From: Marinilabiliaceae bacterium JC017
GTDB taxonomy: Bacteria > Bacteroidota > Bacteroidia > Bacteroidales > Marinilabiliaceae
Length of the DNA: 50,616 bases
NCBI GenBank assembly: GCA_004296775.1
Contig: RHGE01000045.1
Span: forward strand, 1 to 50,616
Reading direction: 5' to 3'
The notes under the pieces are model-generated. The model saw only the letters and a program-made list of their open reading frames with translations, did not search any database and was not told the DNA's origin. The translations under genes were made by a program, and so were the position numbers. Positions 9,128-17,921 of this stretch are shown here, one piece after another. How positions within the stretch are numbered: the stretch's first letter is position 1; each line of letters begins with the position of its first letter.

Positions 9128-9438
9128 CAACGACTGTATGTCATCAAGTGATTATGTTTCTGCTTTGTCATTTTTATGCCTGGTTATGTCTGTTCATTTG
9201 GGGTAGATATAATCAGGTATCACCATCAAAATTAATATCCTCGATCGGATTCTTGAATGTTAAAACTTTCCATCCCCGAAAATAACCATTAATCCCCAAA
9301 TTGAACTATAATCATTCTATAAATTAAATGTATTGTACGAGGTGAATAGATTTAGAGGGGTGAGGATGTTAATATGTTAGGACATGGAGCGCAGGGGTTA
9401 CTGGATGTTTTGTGATTAAATGATGAGGTACGTATTGC
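9128..9438. repeat. ~310-bp direct repeat, copy 1
   Basis: Noncoding sequence from CAACGACTG to GAGGTACGTATTG is repeated at 10473-10783 with only scattered differences. It includes an inverted pair (TGCCTGGTTAT and ATAATCAGGTA, near 9178-9220) able to form a hairpin. Each copy lies immediately 5' of a minus-strand gene, so it may carry a shared promoter or be part of a duplicated mobile unit. Confidence 0.85.
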
Positions 9439-9490
9439 AAATGCACGTCAGCTAAGGAAGTTTAACAGGGGACAGCGTTAATCATTATTC

Positions 9491-9666
9491 CCTATTGACT
9501 GTGTCGATTTTCTATTCCCCATGAGGTAGAGAACCGCCGTATATGTTCCTTTCGATTTAAATGTCCGGTGGCCATTTGGAGCGAAAGGAAGGGGCGAAGC
9601 CCGCGTGTTACGGTGGCGTGAGAGCTTTATTGCTAGGCTATTGGCCTAGCGGCTGGCTACTTGATT
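9491..9666 (+). mobile_element. Second group II intron 3' end, 5'-truncated
   Basis: It matches the 7500-7673 segment: a trace of the maturase tail (CTATTGACTGTGTCGATTTT), then GAACCGCCGTAT at 9531, TACGGTGGCGTGAGAG, a hairpin GCTAGGC/GCCTAGC and the end CTACTTGATT at 9666. The insert inside domain V is well paired here: TTCCTTTCG near 9546 pairs perfectly with CGAAAGGAA near 9582. Only the last ~175 bases of the element remain. Confidence 0.65.
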
Positions 9667-9677
9667 GTGCCCCGTTT

Positions 9678-10442
9678 TTAATAATTTATCCAATCAATTA
9701 TATCCTTTTCTGTTTTAAACTCTCGGTATGTTATTTCTCTTAGATACCCTTCAATTTCCTCTTTTGTAGATTGTTTAGGATTTACTTCAATAATTACTTC
9801 ATTTGATAGTATTGAAGCCTTTATTACTAATTCTCCATAATAAAGGTTCAATCCGAAATACTCTTTATCGAACCATTTAAATTTTCGAATTATTGGAATA
9901 TGAAAACCAGCCCATTGAAAGGTGTCTATAAGCTTTATTGTTTTTTCTTTTTCCTCGTTTTTATCATAGAATACTGCTGATATTGCAGCAATCTTTTCAT
10001 TCTTTTCGACTAAAATTGAAGCTTTGTTTTTCCTATCTTTTGAAGTCTTTTTTAATGTCTCAATTTCGAAAACAAAGTTCTTTTCAATTATTTTTTCATA
10101 AGCACTATTAAACACTTCAATATTCCATCCATATTTTTTAGCGCATTGAATTGAAATTCTATGAATTGTATTTAGAATTAATAAGTTTTTTTCATCTTCA
10201 TTTAAATTCCAATATTTTAACTTATTAAACTGTGCATTAACAAGTAAAATACTCCCAAAGTATCCCCGTATATGGTCTTCATGTGATAATTCAACCGAAA
10301 TTCTAGAAGTCTTTGGTGGCTTATAATTATCTAAATACGTAACATATAAGTCAGATACAACATTCTGCTTTACTGTAAAAGCTTTTGCTTCTTCACCTTT
10401 TGGATAATAATATAGAGTTATATCGTTAAGTTTATGACTCAT
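9678..10442 (-). CDS. Hypothetical protein, 254 aa
   Basis: A soluble-looking 254-aa protein without signal peptide or membrane segment. It is rich in Lys, Glu, Ile and aromatic residues, with helical stretches such as LNEDEKNLLILNTIHRISIQ and a C-terminal part alternating beta and charged residues (ELVIKASILSNEVIIEVNP). The family is not recognised. Base composition is more AT-rich than the nearby transporter genes, suggesting separate acquisition. The stop is 12 bases from the end of a group II intron remnant and the start 31 bases from repeat copy 2, mirroring the amidohydrolase module. Function unknown. Confidence 0.75.
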   Translation of the reverse strand: MSHKLNDITLYYYPKGEEAKAFTVKQNVVSDLYVTYLDNYKPPKTSRISVELSHEDHIRGYFGSILLVNAQFNKLKYWNLNEDEKNLLILNTIHRISIQCAKKYGWNIEVFNSAYEKIIEKNFVFEIETLKKTSKDRKNKASILVEKNEKIAAISAVFYDKNEEKEKTIKLIDTFQWAGFHIPIIRKFKWFDKEYFGLNLYYGELVIKASILSNEVIIEVNPKQSTKEEIEGYLREITYREFKTEKDIIDWINY

Positions 10443-10472
10443 AGTAATTTATTAGGTTTCTTGAATGGGGTA

Positions 10473-10783
10473 CAACGACAGTATATCATCAAGTGATGAT
10501 ATTTCTGCTTTGTCATTTTTATACCTGGTTATGTCTGTCCATTTGGGGTTGATATAATCAGGTATCACCATCAAAATTAATATCCTCGATCGGATTCTAG
10601 AAGGTTAAAACTTTCCGTTCCCCGAAAATAACCATTAATCCCCAAACTGAACCATAAACATTCTGTAAATTAAATGTATTGTACGAGGTGAATAGATTTA
10701 GAGAGGTGAGGGTGTTAATATGTTAGGAACTCGAGCGCAGCGGGTACTGGTTGTTTTGTGATTAAATGATGAGGTGCGGATTG
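10473..10783. repeat. ~310-bp direct repeat, copy 2
   Basis: The counterpart of 9128-9438, from CAACGACAG to GAGGTGCGGATTG, same orientation and nearly full length. It keeps the TACCTGGTTAT / ATAATCAGGTA inverted pair. The segment between the copies holds a group II intron end and the 254-aa gene. Confidence 0.85.
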
Positions 10784-10800
10784 AAAATTTGTGCCAGTGA

Positions 10801-10934
10801 GTGGGAGATTACCATCGCCAGTGGTGGGAGATTACCATCTCCAAAGCTAAGAGATGGCTAGCCTTGAGATCGGAGATGACTAGCGCCGAGGCTGGAGATG
10901 ACTAACCCCGAGGCCGGAGATTACCGTCTCCGGG
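10801..10934. repeat. Degenerate ~23-nt tandem repeats
   Basis: About six imperfect units built on GGAGATTACCATCTCC or GGAGATGACTAGC follow one another. Several units can fold on themselves (GGAGAT...ATCTCC). The last unit contains GGAGATTACCGTCTCCGG. No gene is supported in 10784-11099. Confidence 0.6.
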
Positions 10935-11099
10935 AATGGAGAATTTTAACGGTCGCAAAAGCGATGGAAATACAGGGTGAATTATAAAGACATTAATCTG
11001 GAAATGGGATTCTTCTTGGGTAAAAATCAAAGGTGTAATGGGTATTTGTGCTTAAAAGGCCCTATAGAAGAAGATAAGGTTGAACTTGAGTTTAAATAC

Positions 11100-12269
11100 T
11101 TATCGCATGCTTGCCCAGATGTTATGGTAGAAATACAGCAAAAGTTTATTTGCAAATAGCAATAAGCACCCATAGGCAAATGCTGTTACTGTCGATTCAA
11201 CCGATAAGGACAGGTATTGGTATATGAATTCAAATATAATGGGGGCACAGAATTGACCAAGCCAGGCTAAGGCCATTACCACCGATATGGCGATAATACT
11301 ATGTGATTTGGTGGTGCACAGGGTTAGCTTGTTTAATATAGACGGAAATAACGAGCCCAGAGAAAACCCAATGAGGACAATGGCAATGGACAAGAGGGGT
11401 AATGTTGATGCATGTGCTAACAGCCATAGGCCGGCCGATAAGATCATTAACAATAGGGGATTAAACAGGGATACCAGCTTTTTCGTTTTGGTGAAAAGTA
11501 TCCCTGCTGACAGCATCGTTAAGGCATTTGCCGATAGAAGGATGCCAGTTGTTTTTGTTGATCCCAGGTTGCTTTGTTCTACAATAAAAGAGAGATTGGT
11601 GATGATGATGAAGAGAATAACCATGACTGAAAAAGCTGATATGGCATGGTAGTATACTTGTGGGGGAAGGCGTTTGATGGTTAATCGCTTTTTGTTAAGG
11701 ATGGGTAGATCCCGCAGAAAGAAGATTACCAAAACTATTACCGGAAGTGCAACCCAGTAAATGGAGAACATCGCCCGCCAACTGATTGTAGCCAATAGCC
11801 CGGCAAACAGGTTGCCCATGATGGCGCCAATGTTATTCGCAGCAAAGGAATACCCCAGCATCTTTTCTTTTTCATGATTTTTATAACATTGACTAATTAA
11901 ACCAGTTGTAAAAGGTAAAATTAAGCCGGTACCAATTCCCAGGATGGCCCTGAAGAGCAGTAGGTGTGAAATGGTTTGGGTATAACCGGCGCCTATGCCC
12001 CCTATCAGGAAAAGGGTTAATCCTGAAATGATTAATGTTTTAGCGTTAAGAAGGCGGGTCAGCAGGCCGGTGGCCAGGGCAGGTAAAACCATGCACAAAG
12101 GCGGTTATGAAACGATTAGTTTTATCATTGTCAAATTAACCTGGGGCCATGCTTCCGCAATTTTGTTAATGCCGGGCGCAACACCGGCTCCTGCCAATAT
12201 GGTAAGCAATGAAATGGATAACAGAGCTGATTTGAAGGACAGGGAGGAGTGAAAATTGGACTTTTGCAT
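11100..12269 (-). pseudogene. MFS transporter interrupted by one in-frame TAA
   Basis: Reading from ATG at 12269 gives a 389-codon major facilitator superfamily permease broken only at codon 55 (TAA at 12107-12105). Before the stop the frame reads MQKSNFHSS and ends LTMIKLIVS; after it, PPLCMVLPALATGLLTRLL continues in the same frame. The MFS pattern is clear: an early loop (TGLLTRLLNAKTLI), FRAILGIGTGLILP in TM4, and about twelve hydrophobic segments. The family resembles CynX/YeaN-type 12-TM carriers; the substrate is unknown. It may be a recent nonsense mutant, a sequencing error, or a downstream re-start (TTG 12098 or ATG 12092). The gene is preceded by a hairpin at 12285-12358. Confidence 0.8.
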
Positions 12270-12284
12270 GGATCTTTATTTATT

Positions 12285-12358
12285 AAAAAAAGGCGGGGAA
12301 AGAGTACTTTATTAAAGGTTTCCGGAGGATAAGTACCCATGATGTGCCACCGCCTTTT
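12285..12358 (-). terminator. Hairpin with T-run before the MFS pseudogene
   Basis: On the minus strand an outer stem AAGGCGG/CCGCCTT (12356-12350 with 12296-12290) encloses an inner GTACTT/AAGTAC stem and ends in seven T residues, 16 bases before the MFS start codon. It could be the terminator of the LolA-like gene ending at 12485, or an attenuator in the MFS leader. No known riboswitch class was recognised. Confidence 0.55.
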
Positions 12359-12484
12359 CAAAGGTCAAACCAAATTTTATTTCATATTAATCTTGGTGTG
12401 ATGTCGATAAGTTATTAAAGGCTAATTAAAAGCGTAGCGCATTAAGCGGTTATTTTAATAACTAATCGGCATTAATACTATCTG

Positions 12485-13282
12485 TTAATTTTCAAGGTAC
12501 CGGGACGTGAAGTAGTCGTCGGGAATCGCCGGATTAAATTGTATTTGATCAATGGTGGAAATTGACTTTCTACCATTTTGTATGTTTTCAATCTCTATGT
12601 GTTTAATCCTGAATTTATGGTTGTCCTTATCTACTTCCACGATTGATTTTACCAGCATCACCTTTTCCTTTTCACCATAAAGGTCGAAGTAAATTGATTT
12701 ACGTTTTACAAAGTTTTTCTTGCTTATGTAGGAGATTTTCTTCGAGAATCCGTTTTCATCTTCTATGTCACTGTTAACGGGTACGATTTCCAACTCATAA
12801 CATGGTTCATTCATTACCGTGGTTTCTCCCAAAAGTTTATAATTGTAATCCTCCAGGTTAGGGAGCGTCATGTCGGCGTAGGAAAACTCTGATCCCATAA
12901 AGCTTTTCGCATTCTCGGAACTAATGATGCGCCTGGTTTTACGCAGTGCCGGCATGTAGATCCATTTATCATCATCTTTGGTGTTATAGTCATAGGTTAA
13001 AAAGCCGGTGCCTTTCACCTCCGATGGGCTCATGAAACGGATGAGTTTTTTTTCTGTATCACCCTGGTCATACAACTTAGTGAGCGTTGCCATTTGACGG
13101 ACACGTTTTTGACCTTTTTCATTTATAATGGTCATGGTGGCAATGCTTTCCGTTCCGGCTACCCGGGTGCTTTCCAGTGATTTTTCCTGAATCTGTTTGG
13201 CCGTTAAATTTTGTTGGGCTTGTGATTTAAAGGCCATGCCTAACAGTATTGACAGTAATGTAATTGGTATTACTCTTTTCAT
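12485..13282 (-). CDS. LolA-like outer-membrane lipoprotein-sorting protein
   Basis: A 265-aa periplasmic protein with a signal peptide (to about SQAQ, residue 23). The body matches the LolA-like family that accompanies MMPL/RND permeases: TMTIINEKGQKRVRQM, KLIRFMSPSEVKGTGFLTYDY, KWIYMPALRKTRRI and GSEFSYADMTLP, followed by beta-strands and KSIVEVDKDNHKFRIKHIEI. Such proteins probably carry hydrophobic or lipid substrates between the permease and the outer membrane. It is the last gene of the minus-strand operon with the DUF1302-like protein and RND permease. A hairpin with T-run follows at 12285-12358. Confidence 0.88.
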   Translation of the reverse strand: MKRVIPITLLSILLGMAFKSQAQQNLTAKQIQEKSLESTRVAGTESIATMTIINEKGQKRVRQMATLTKLYDQGDTEKKLIRFMSPSEVKGTGFLTYDYNTKDDDKWIYMPALRKTRRIISSENAKSFMGSEFSYADMTLPNLEDYNYKLLGETTVMNEPCYELEIVPVNSDIEDENGFSKKISYISKKNFVKRKSIYFDLYGEKEKVMLVKSIVEVDKDNHKFRIKHIEIENIQNGRKSISTIDQIQFNPAIPDDYFTSRYLEN

Positions 13283-13346
13283 GATCTTGATTTTTATAAT
13301 GATTTAATTTTTGTTTCAATGCATTAATTATTTGTTGTTATTCATC

Positions 13347-13727
13347 TTATTCTGTTGCTGATTGTGCCTGTCTGATATTACTGTATTTGCCAATCTGTTG
13401 ATTGATAAGGTGGTTTTCCTGTTCTTCCATTATTTTAATTATATCAATTCTCTGTTGCGAAAGAATTGTGCCGGTAGGTTTGTAGCTATCAGTTTCATTG
13501 GGTTTCATAAATTTCGACAGAAACCAGATACGCACGGCAGGTATTACGAGTAATAAGCTGAGAAAACAACCGGTAAGGGTAATTGTTACCAATACTTCAA
13601 AGACCTTAACCGGCATAAAAGCTGAGAATAAGAGCGCTGCCATGCCAATGGAAATAGATACTGTTTTGGTTATAATATTATCATTGGCATGAAGATCCTG
13701 GTAGTTTTCTTGTTTGGTTTTATACAT
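13347..13727 (-). CDS. Stand-alone duplicate of RND permease C-terminal tail
   Basis: A 126-aa open frame whose residues ~27-76 match the last two membrane segments of the neighbouring 787-aa permease: AALLFSAFMPVKVFEVLV here against AALLFSAFMPVKFFGVLV there, then LLLVIPAVRIWFLSKFMKP against ALLIVPALCIWIRPKFLEP. The residues after them also resemble each other (EEQENHLINQ, KEQEETLINH). It probably arose by partial gene duplication followed by divergence. It has no pump core, so it cannot transport alone; it may be decaying or may be an accessory two-TM peptide. It lies 64 bp upstream of the LolA-like gene start, inside the operon. Confidence 0.65.
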   Translation of the reverse strand: MYKTKQENYQDLHANDNIITKTVSISIGMAALLFSAFMPVKVFEVLVTITLTGCFLSLLLVIPAVRIWFLSKFMKPNETDSYKPTGTILSQQRIDIIKIMEEQENHLINQQIGKYSNIRQAQSATE

Positions 13728-13962
13728 GATTTTGGTGTTTTTTCAGGTAGCAGATCGTTGGGCTTTAATCATTCAATAAAAAAAAGGTGGTGCTGATTTG
13801 ATAGTCAAAACACTTAGGTGTCCACTAATGAGATAAATGTAAATCAGTCTTAAGGCTATTACCTAAAATCTAACGATCTTTCATTATGGTTAAAAGGTGT
13901 TCAATTCAATTGATAAGCCAACTGTTTTATTTTCTAAAGGCCAACGATCTGTTACTTAAAAT

Positions 13963-16326
13963 TTAATGATTAATAAGGGTTTCTTCCTGTTCTTTAGTTG
14001 CCTCTGTTATTTCAATCTCTTCAGGTAATTGAATGGGTTCTGTCTCTATGTAGCTGGTTACATCGGGTTCCAGAAACTTAGGCCGTATCCAGATACATAA
14101 GGCTGGTACAATGAGAAGTGCACCCAGAAGACAGGCGGCAATAGTGATCACTACCAGAACTCCGAAGAATTTAACCGGCATGAAAGCTGAGAATAGGAGC
14201 GCTGCAAAGCCAATGATGACCGATAGAGCATTGAATATAATTCCACGGCCGGTGGTCTGTAAGGTTTTTTTTGTGGCTTCTGTCGGGTTCAGGCCCTTTT
14301 GTCGTTCAGTTTTGTAGCGCCAGATATAATGAATGGTATAGTCGATGCCCACACCAATCATTATGGATGATAAGAGGGCGGTTACCATGTTTAAGTCAAT
14401 GGCGGCAAACCCCATAATGCCAAATAAGATAACCATTGAAAGGACCAGTGGAATGATGGAGAGTAACGCGCCCCTAAAGGATTTAAACATGATCCATATT
14501 AATAGAAATACGACGGCTACTGCCATGGTTAAGGAAGTTAACTGGCCGTTGACCACGCATAAATCCAGCTCAGAGAAAACCGCAGAAGTGCCGCCTATGT
14601 ATTTAAGATGCACATCGTCGCCAACGATTTGTTTGATTTGACGGATCGACTTTCTTAATACCGGGGTGCTGGTATTTGTGAAGCGGATCAGGATCATAGC
14701 ATTTTCGAAATTGAAATCTACCATCTTTTCCAGGTCATCAGGTTCACCACTCATCATGTAAAGTTCAAAATATTGTGATACGGCGTTGTATGTGTCGGGG
14801 ATGCGATCGTATAAATCTTCCCCTTCATCATTGATGGCTCTGCTGATTTGCCGCACTACTCTGGCAATAGATGAGGTAGCCCCTACTTCGGGAAGTTGGT
14901 TAATTTGCTTTTCTACTTCGTCAATTCTCTTTAAGAGTCCGGGATCTTTAATGTCTCCTTCAAAGACAATGGATAATGGGAAGTAACCGCCCAGTTCCGT
15001 GTTTAATATATTGGTAGAGTTCACCACCGGATGGCCGTCTGAAAAGTATTTAATCGGATTGGTGTCAACCACAATCTTGAATAAGCCCGCCACGCATACT
15101 AAACTAAACAGGGCCGAACCGATCACAATCTTTTTAGGTTGCGTTGATACCATGTTACCAAAGGAGCCAAGTATCTTTTCCAGGATTGTTTTTCGTCCTG
15201 TTGCCCGTTGTTTCTTATGAATGGGCCTGGTCTTTGGAAGAATGGCCGACACGGCCGGAATGAACAGTAAACTGGCCAGGAGTGCCACCGCAATACCAAT
15301 GGCAGCTAATATACCTATCTGGCCGGCTGGAATAAGGATGTGCCCCAACAGGCAAAACAACCCGACGATGGTGGTGGCGCCTGCCAGCAAAATGGGTTTC
15401 CCCAGGCCGGCGACCATGTTTAGGGCCAGTGTTCTCTTGGAGTGGCTGCTTTCTGGGGTGTTGTCTTCCTGGTATTTGGCAATCATGTGAATACCGTAGT
15501 CATTGGCAACGGCAATAAGCAGCACCGGTAAAATAATGGAGATGGCCGTGATGTCCCATCCCAGAAGTGGCATTATACCCATGGATACACAAATGGCCAT
15601 AATGACGATGAGAAAGGGAAGCCAAACACCTCTGAACTGTCTGAAACAGATGAAGAGAAAGATCAGCATCAGCAGTAATCCCAAGGGGAGTAGTTTGACG
15701 ATGTCTTGCATCATATTGGTAGAGATGTGTACCCTGGTAAACGGTGTTCCGCCAATAGAAACCGCTTCTTCGCCGGGAACCGTTTCTACCAATTTCTCCA
15801 CGGCCTCAACAATATACTTATCCGACAAGCCCGGATCTAACAAGGCAATGATGGCGGTGGTGGTAAAGTCTTCCGATACCACACTGCCTAAAACCAAATC
15901 GTTAGCCTGCAGTTCTGCTTTTATTTTATCGGCGTCGGCCTGGTTTTTAGGGAACATTCTCACTGCGGGATCAACCAGCATGGCGCCATCTTCACTGCGC
16001 ACCTGCTTGGTTTCAAACAACGACATCACCTTGTCAACGCCTTTGATGCGTGTCATGCCGCGCGATAGTTTTTTTACTCTTTTCAGTGTTTGGGCATTGA
16101 TGATGTCATTATCCTGGATGATGATCATTATCATTTCGGTGCCGCCAAACAGGTCTTCAATCTTTTGCCGATGAATCCGGGATGGCATGTCGTCGGGCAT
16201 GTAAGTCATCATGTCCGCATTGAAGGTGGAGTTCTTCATTTGTGCCCCCATGATAATGGTGAGAGCTACGAAGAAAAGGATAATTACCCACCTGAATCGA
16301 ATGGTGAATTCTGCTATCTTTTTCAT
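13963..16326 (-). CDS. MMPL/RND-family permease
   Basis: A 787-aa inner-membrane transporter with the duplicated RND plan: TM1 (residues ~12-28), a large periplasmic loop with TFNADMMTYMPDDMP and FGGTEMIMIIIQD, then a TM2-6 bundle (LLPLGLLLMLIFLFICF). The pattern repeats in the second half with IKYFSDGHPVVN, a second loop and a final TM bundle (IMIGVGIDYTIHYIWRY). Its length and loops fit the HAE3/MMPL type that moves hydrophobic molecules rather than the larger drug pumps. It forms an operon with a DUF1302-like outer-membrane protein upstream and a LolA-like protein downstream. The cargo is unknown; lipids or hopanoid/sterol-like molecules are inferred from related operons. Confidence 0.9.
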   Translation of the reverse strand: MKKIAEFTIRFRWVIILFFVALTIIMGAQMKNSTFNADMMTYMPDDMPSRIHRQKIEDLFGGTEMIMIIIQDNDIINAQTLKRVKKLSRGMTRIKGVDKVMSLFETKQVRSEDGAMLVDPAVRMFPKNQADADKIKAELQANDLVLGSVVSEDFTTTAIIALLDPGLSDKYIVEAVEKLVETVPGEEAVSIGGTPFTRVHISTNMMQDIVKLLPLGLLLMLIFLFICFRQFRGVWLPFLIVIMAICVSMGIMPLLGWDITAISIILPVLLIAVANDYGIHMIAKYQEDNTPESSHSKRTLALNMVAGLGKPILLAGATTIVGLFCLLGHILIPAGQIGILAAIGIAVALLASLLFIPAVSAILPKTRPIHKKQRATGRKTILEKILGSFGNMVSTQPKKIVIGSALFSLVCVAGLFKIVVDTNPIKYFSDGHPVVNSTNILNTELGGYFPLSIVFEGDIKDPGLLKRIDEVEKQINQLPEVGATSSIARVVRQISRAINDEGEDLYDRIPDTYNAVSQYFELYMMSGEPDDLEKMVDFNFENAMILIRFTNTSTPVLRKSIRQIKQIVGDDVHLKYIGGTSAVFSELDLCVVNGQLTSLTMAVAVVFLLIWIMFKSFRGALLSIIPLVLSMVILFGIMGFAAIDLNMVTALLSSIMIGVGIDYTIHYIWRYKTERQKGLNPTEATKKTLQTTGRGIIFNALSVIIGFAALLFSAFMPVKFFGVLVVITIAACLLGALLIVPALCIWIRPKFLEPDVTSYIETEPIQLPEEIEITEATKEQEETLINH

Positions 16327-16487
16327 TTATAACTATTTTATTTTTAACATTATTACTTTGTCTGAATCGAGTCTTGTCAGTGTTGTTTATCTTCCTCCTG
16401 GCAAGAGGTTGTGAAGCCGGTTGTGTATCTCGATACTTGATGCTCTGTACTTGATATTTGATACTTTTTACTTTTCCAGGTCAGGTT

Positions 16488-17783
16488 TTAGAAATTGATT
16501 TTCACTTCGGCAAAGCCGGCATTTATTTGTTTTTCCAGTAAGCCAAACATGGTAGCATCCGGTCCATAGTAAAGCTGTGCTCCAACATTTAGGGCAATGT
16601 TGTCAGATACCTGGTATTCCACCAATGGTTTGAAATAGAATTCTTCGGTGGTGCAGTTTGCCAGGCTTAACATTTCAATACTTAAGGTTTCGTGTAACAG
16701 GTTGGCGGCCGGCCTCAATGAAACGGAATGGGTGATTTCATCTGTTTGGGCAAACAGTAACTGGTTATAGTGTGCGAGTGTGGCTTGGAAAACATTAGAA
16801 GGGGTTGGTGTGTCATCAGAGAAATCAATGATATATTTCCCGATGTATTGAGCAATCAGGCTGAAATTGCCCCATTCCCTGTCGAAGCCAAGGGTGTATT
16901 CAAGTTGTTTAGAGGGAATGAATTGTTGGTTATGTGTTTTATCATCGGGAATGGAGTAGGCAAATTCACCGCGTAATCCGTATTTCCCCGTGACGGTTGA
17001 GAAGTCGGCTCCTATTATGGAAGTGCGAAAAGCGTTGAGGTAAACTTCGGTATTTCCCGGTTGATGGTTCCATTCAATAGAAGGCATTTTGTAATAACCA
17101 TTAAAAAAGGAGACGGATGCATCTATGGCGGGTTTTTCCAAATCAAGTTTAATCCCATAGGAACTGTTATCGGTTTCTAAAGAAGGGAAATCATTGGCTC
17201 CCCATGCAATGTTGTTCATTTGAATGTTGTCAATGGGGAGTTTCGAAGCCCTGTAAATAGGTACCCAGTCCAATTCTACCTTAAATGGATAGAAGTTGTA
17301 GATGGTTTGAAAAACAAAATTTTCACGTCTTCGGTCATCTTCATCCGATGAAAAAACCGTCATATCAAAGGGCGTGATGTTGTTGGTAGGATTAAAGCCA
17401 TCGGCCCGTCCCCAGACAATGATTTGCTGGCCGATACGAAAGTCAAAATCATGAAAAGTTAAGTTGCAATAGGCTTCCCGCAGGTATAATTCATCCGATT
17501 TATCCTGATCTTCAATGTGTGAGAGGAATTTTTGATAGCGGGCTTCGATAAAGGCATTGCCATATTTCCCTTTTTTCGTTTCCAGTTTCAGTGCTGTTTC
17601 GGCTGCGATGAATTTGGATTCTTCAAAGTCGGAAAAGGCGCTGCTTTTTACGTAACCAAACAATTCGAACTTTTTTTCATCGGTGCTGCCGGCAGAAGAA
17701 AAGGAGCTTTCAAATAAGCTTTGAGAGAATGTTGATATGGTAATGCCGCATAAGATTAATAGGAGAACTAGGCGTATCATCAT
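16488..17783 (-). CDS. DUF1302-like outer-membrane protein
   Basis: A 431-aa protein with a signal peptide (residues 1-20, ending TFSQ), many amphipathic beta-strands and a final F (AEVKINF), typical of an outer-membrane barrel. The DUF1302-type signature is visible as LYLREAYCNLTFHDFDFRIG followed by QQIIVWGRADGFNPTNNITPFD and later KVELDWVPIYR. Such proteins co-occur with MMPL/RND permeases and LolA-like carriers and are thought to complete an envelope-spanning export route. It is the first gene of the minus-strand operon. Operator-like direct repeats lie 67-138 bp upstream, next to an AraC gene. Confidence 0.85.
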   Translation of the reverse strand: MMIRLVLLLILCGITISTFSQSLFESSFSSAGSTDEKKFELFGYVKSSAFSDFEESKFIAAETALKLETKKGKYGNAFIEARYQKFLSHIEDQDKSDELYLREAYCNLTFHDFDFRIGQQIIVWGRADGFNPTNNITPFDMTVFSSDEDDRRRENFVFQTIYNFYPFKVELDWVPIYRASKLPIDNIQMNNIAWGANDFPSLETDNSSYGIKLDLEKPAIDASVSFFNGYYKMPSIEWNHQPGNTEVYLNAFRTSIIGADFSTVTGKYGLRGEFAYSIPDDKTHNQQFIPSKQLEYTLGFDREWGNFSLIAQYIGKYIIDFSDDTPTPSNVFQATLAHYNQLLFAQTDEITHSVSLRPAANLLHETLSIEMLSLANCTTEEFYFKPLVEYQVSDNIALNVGAQLYYGPDATMFGLLEKQINAGFAEVKINF

Positions 17784-17849
17784 TTTTACTTTTGTTAATG
17801 GATTAATATTTCATCAGCAAAAGTATCTGGTGATTGAAGGATAAAATAA

Positions 17850-17921
17850 CCCCAAAATCGACATTATTGCTCCTAAACGGTTTATGATTGCTCCTAAACC
17901 GGAGGCAAAATACCCCTAAAC
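17850..17921 (-). promoter_or_regulatory. Four direct repeats spaced 21-22 bp (AraC operator candidate)
   Basis: Cores CCCCAAAA (17850), TCCTAAAC (17871), TCCTAAAC (17892) and CCCTAAAC (17914) follow one another at 21, 21 and 22 bp. The two central units are identical over ATTGCTCCTAAAC. Phasing of two helical turns is typical of AraC-family sites. The array lies upstream of the DUF1302-like gene start (17783) and downstream of the AraC gene (18277-19260). Confidence 0.6.

Noticed and set aside
7138-10783. Integron with attC sites
   Set aside because: The repeats are ~310 bp, lack convincing RYYYAAC/GTTRRRY pairs, and no integrase gene is present in the window.
10977-11159. A 60-aa plus-strand ORF with GTG start
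   Set aside because: It overlaps the 3' end of the MFS pseudogene by 60 bp, has no recognisable motif and no supporting context.
12285-12358. Riboswitch upstream of the MFS gene
   Set aside because: The fold is a nested hairpin with T-run and matches no known riboswitch consensus. A terminator for the upstream operon explains it as well.
15503-16174. A 223-aa plus-strand ORF
   Set aside because: Shadow of the RND permease gene on the opposite strand; Met/Ser-rich translation with no family likeness.
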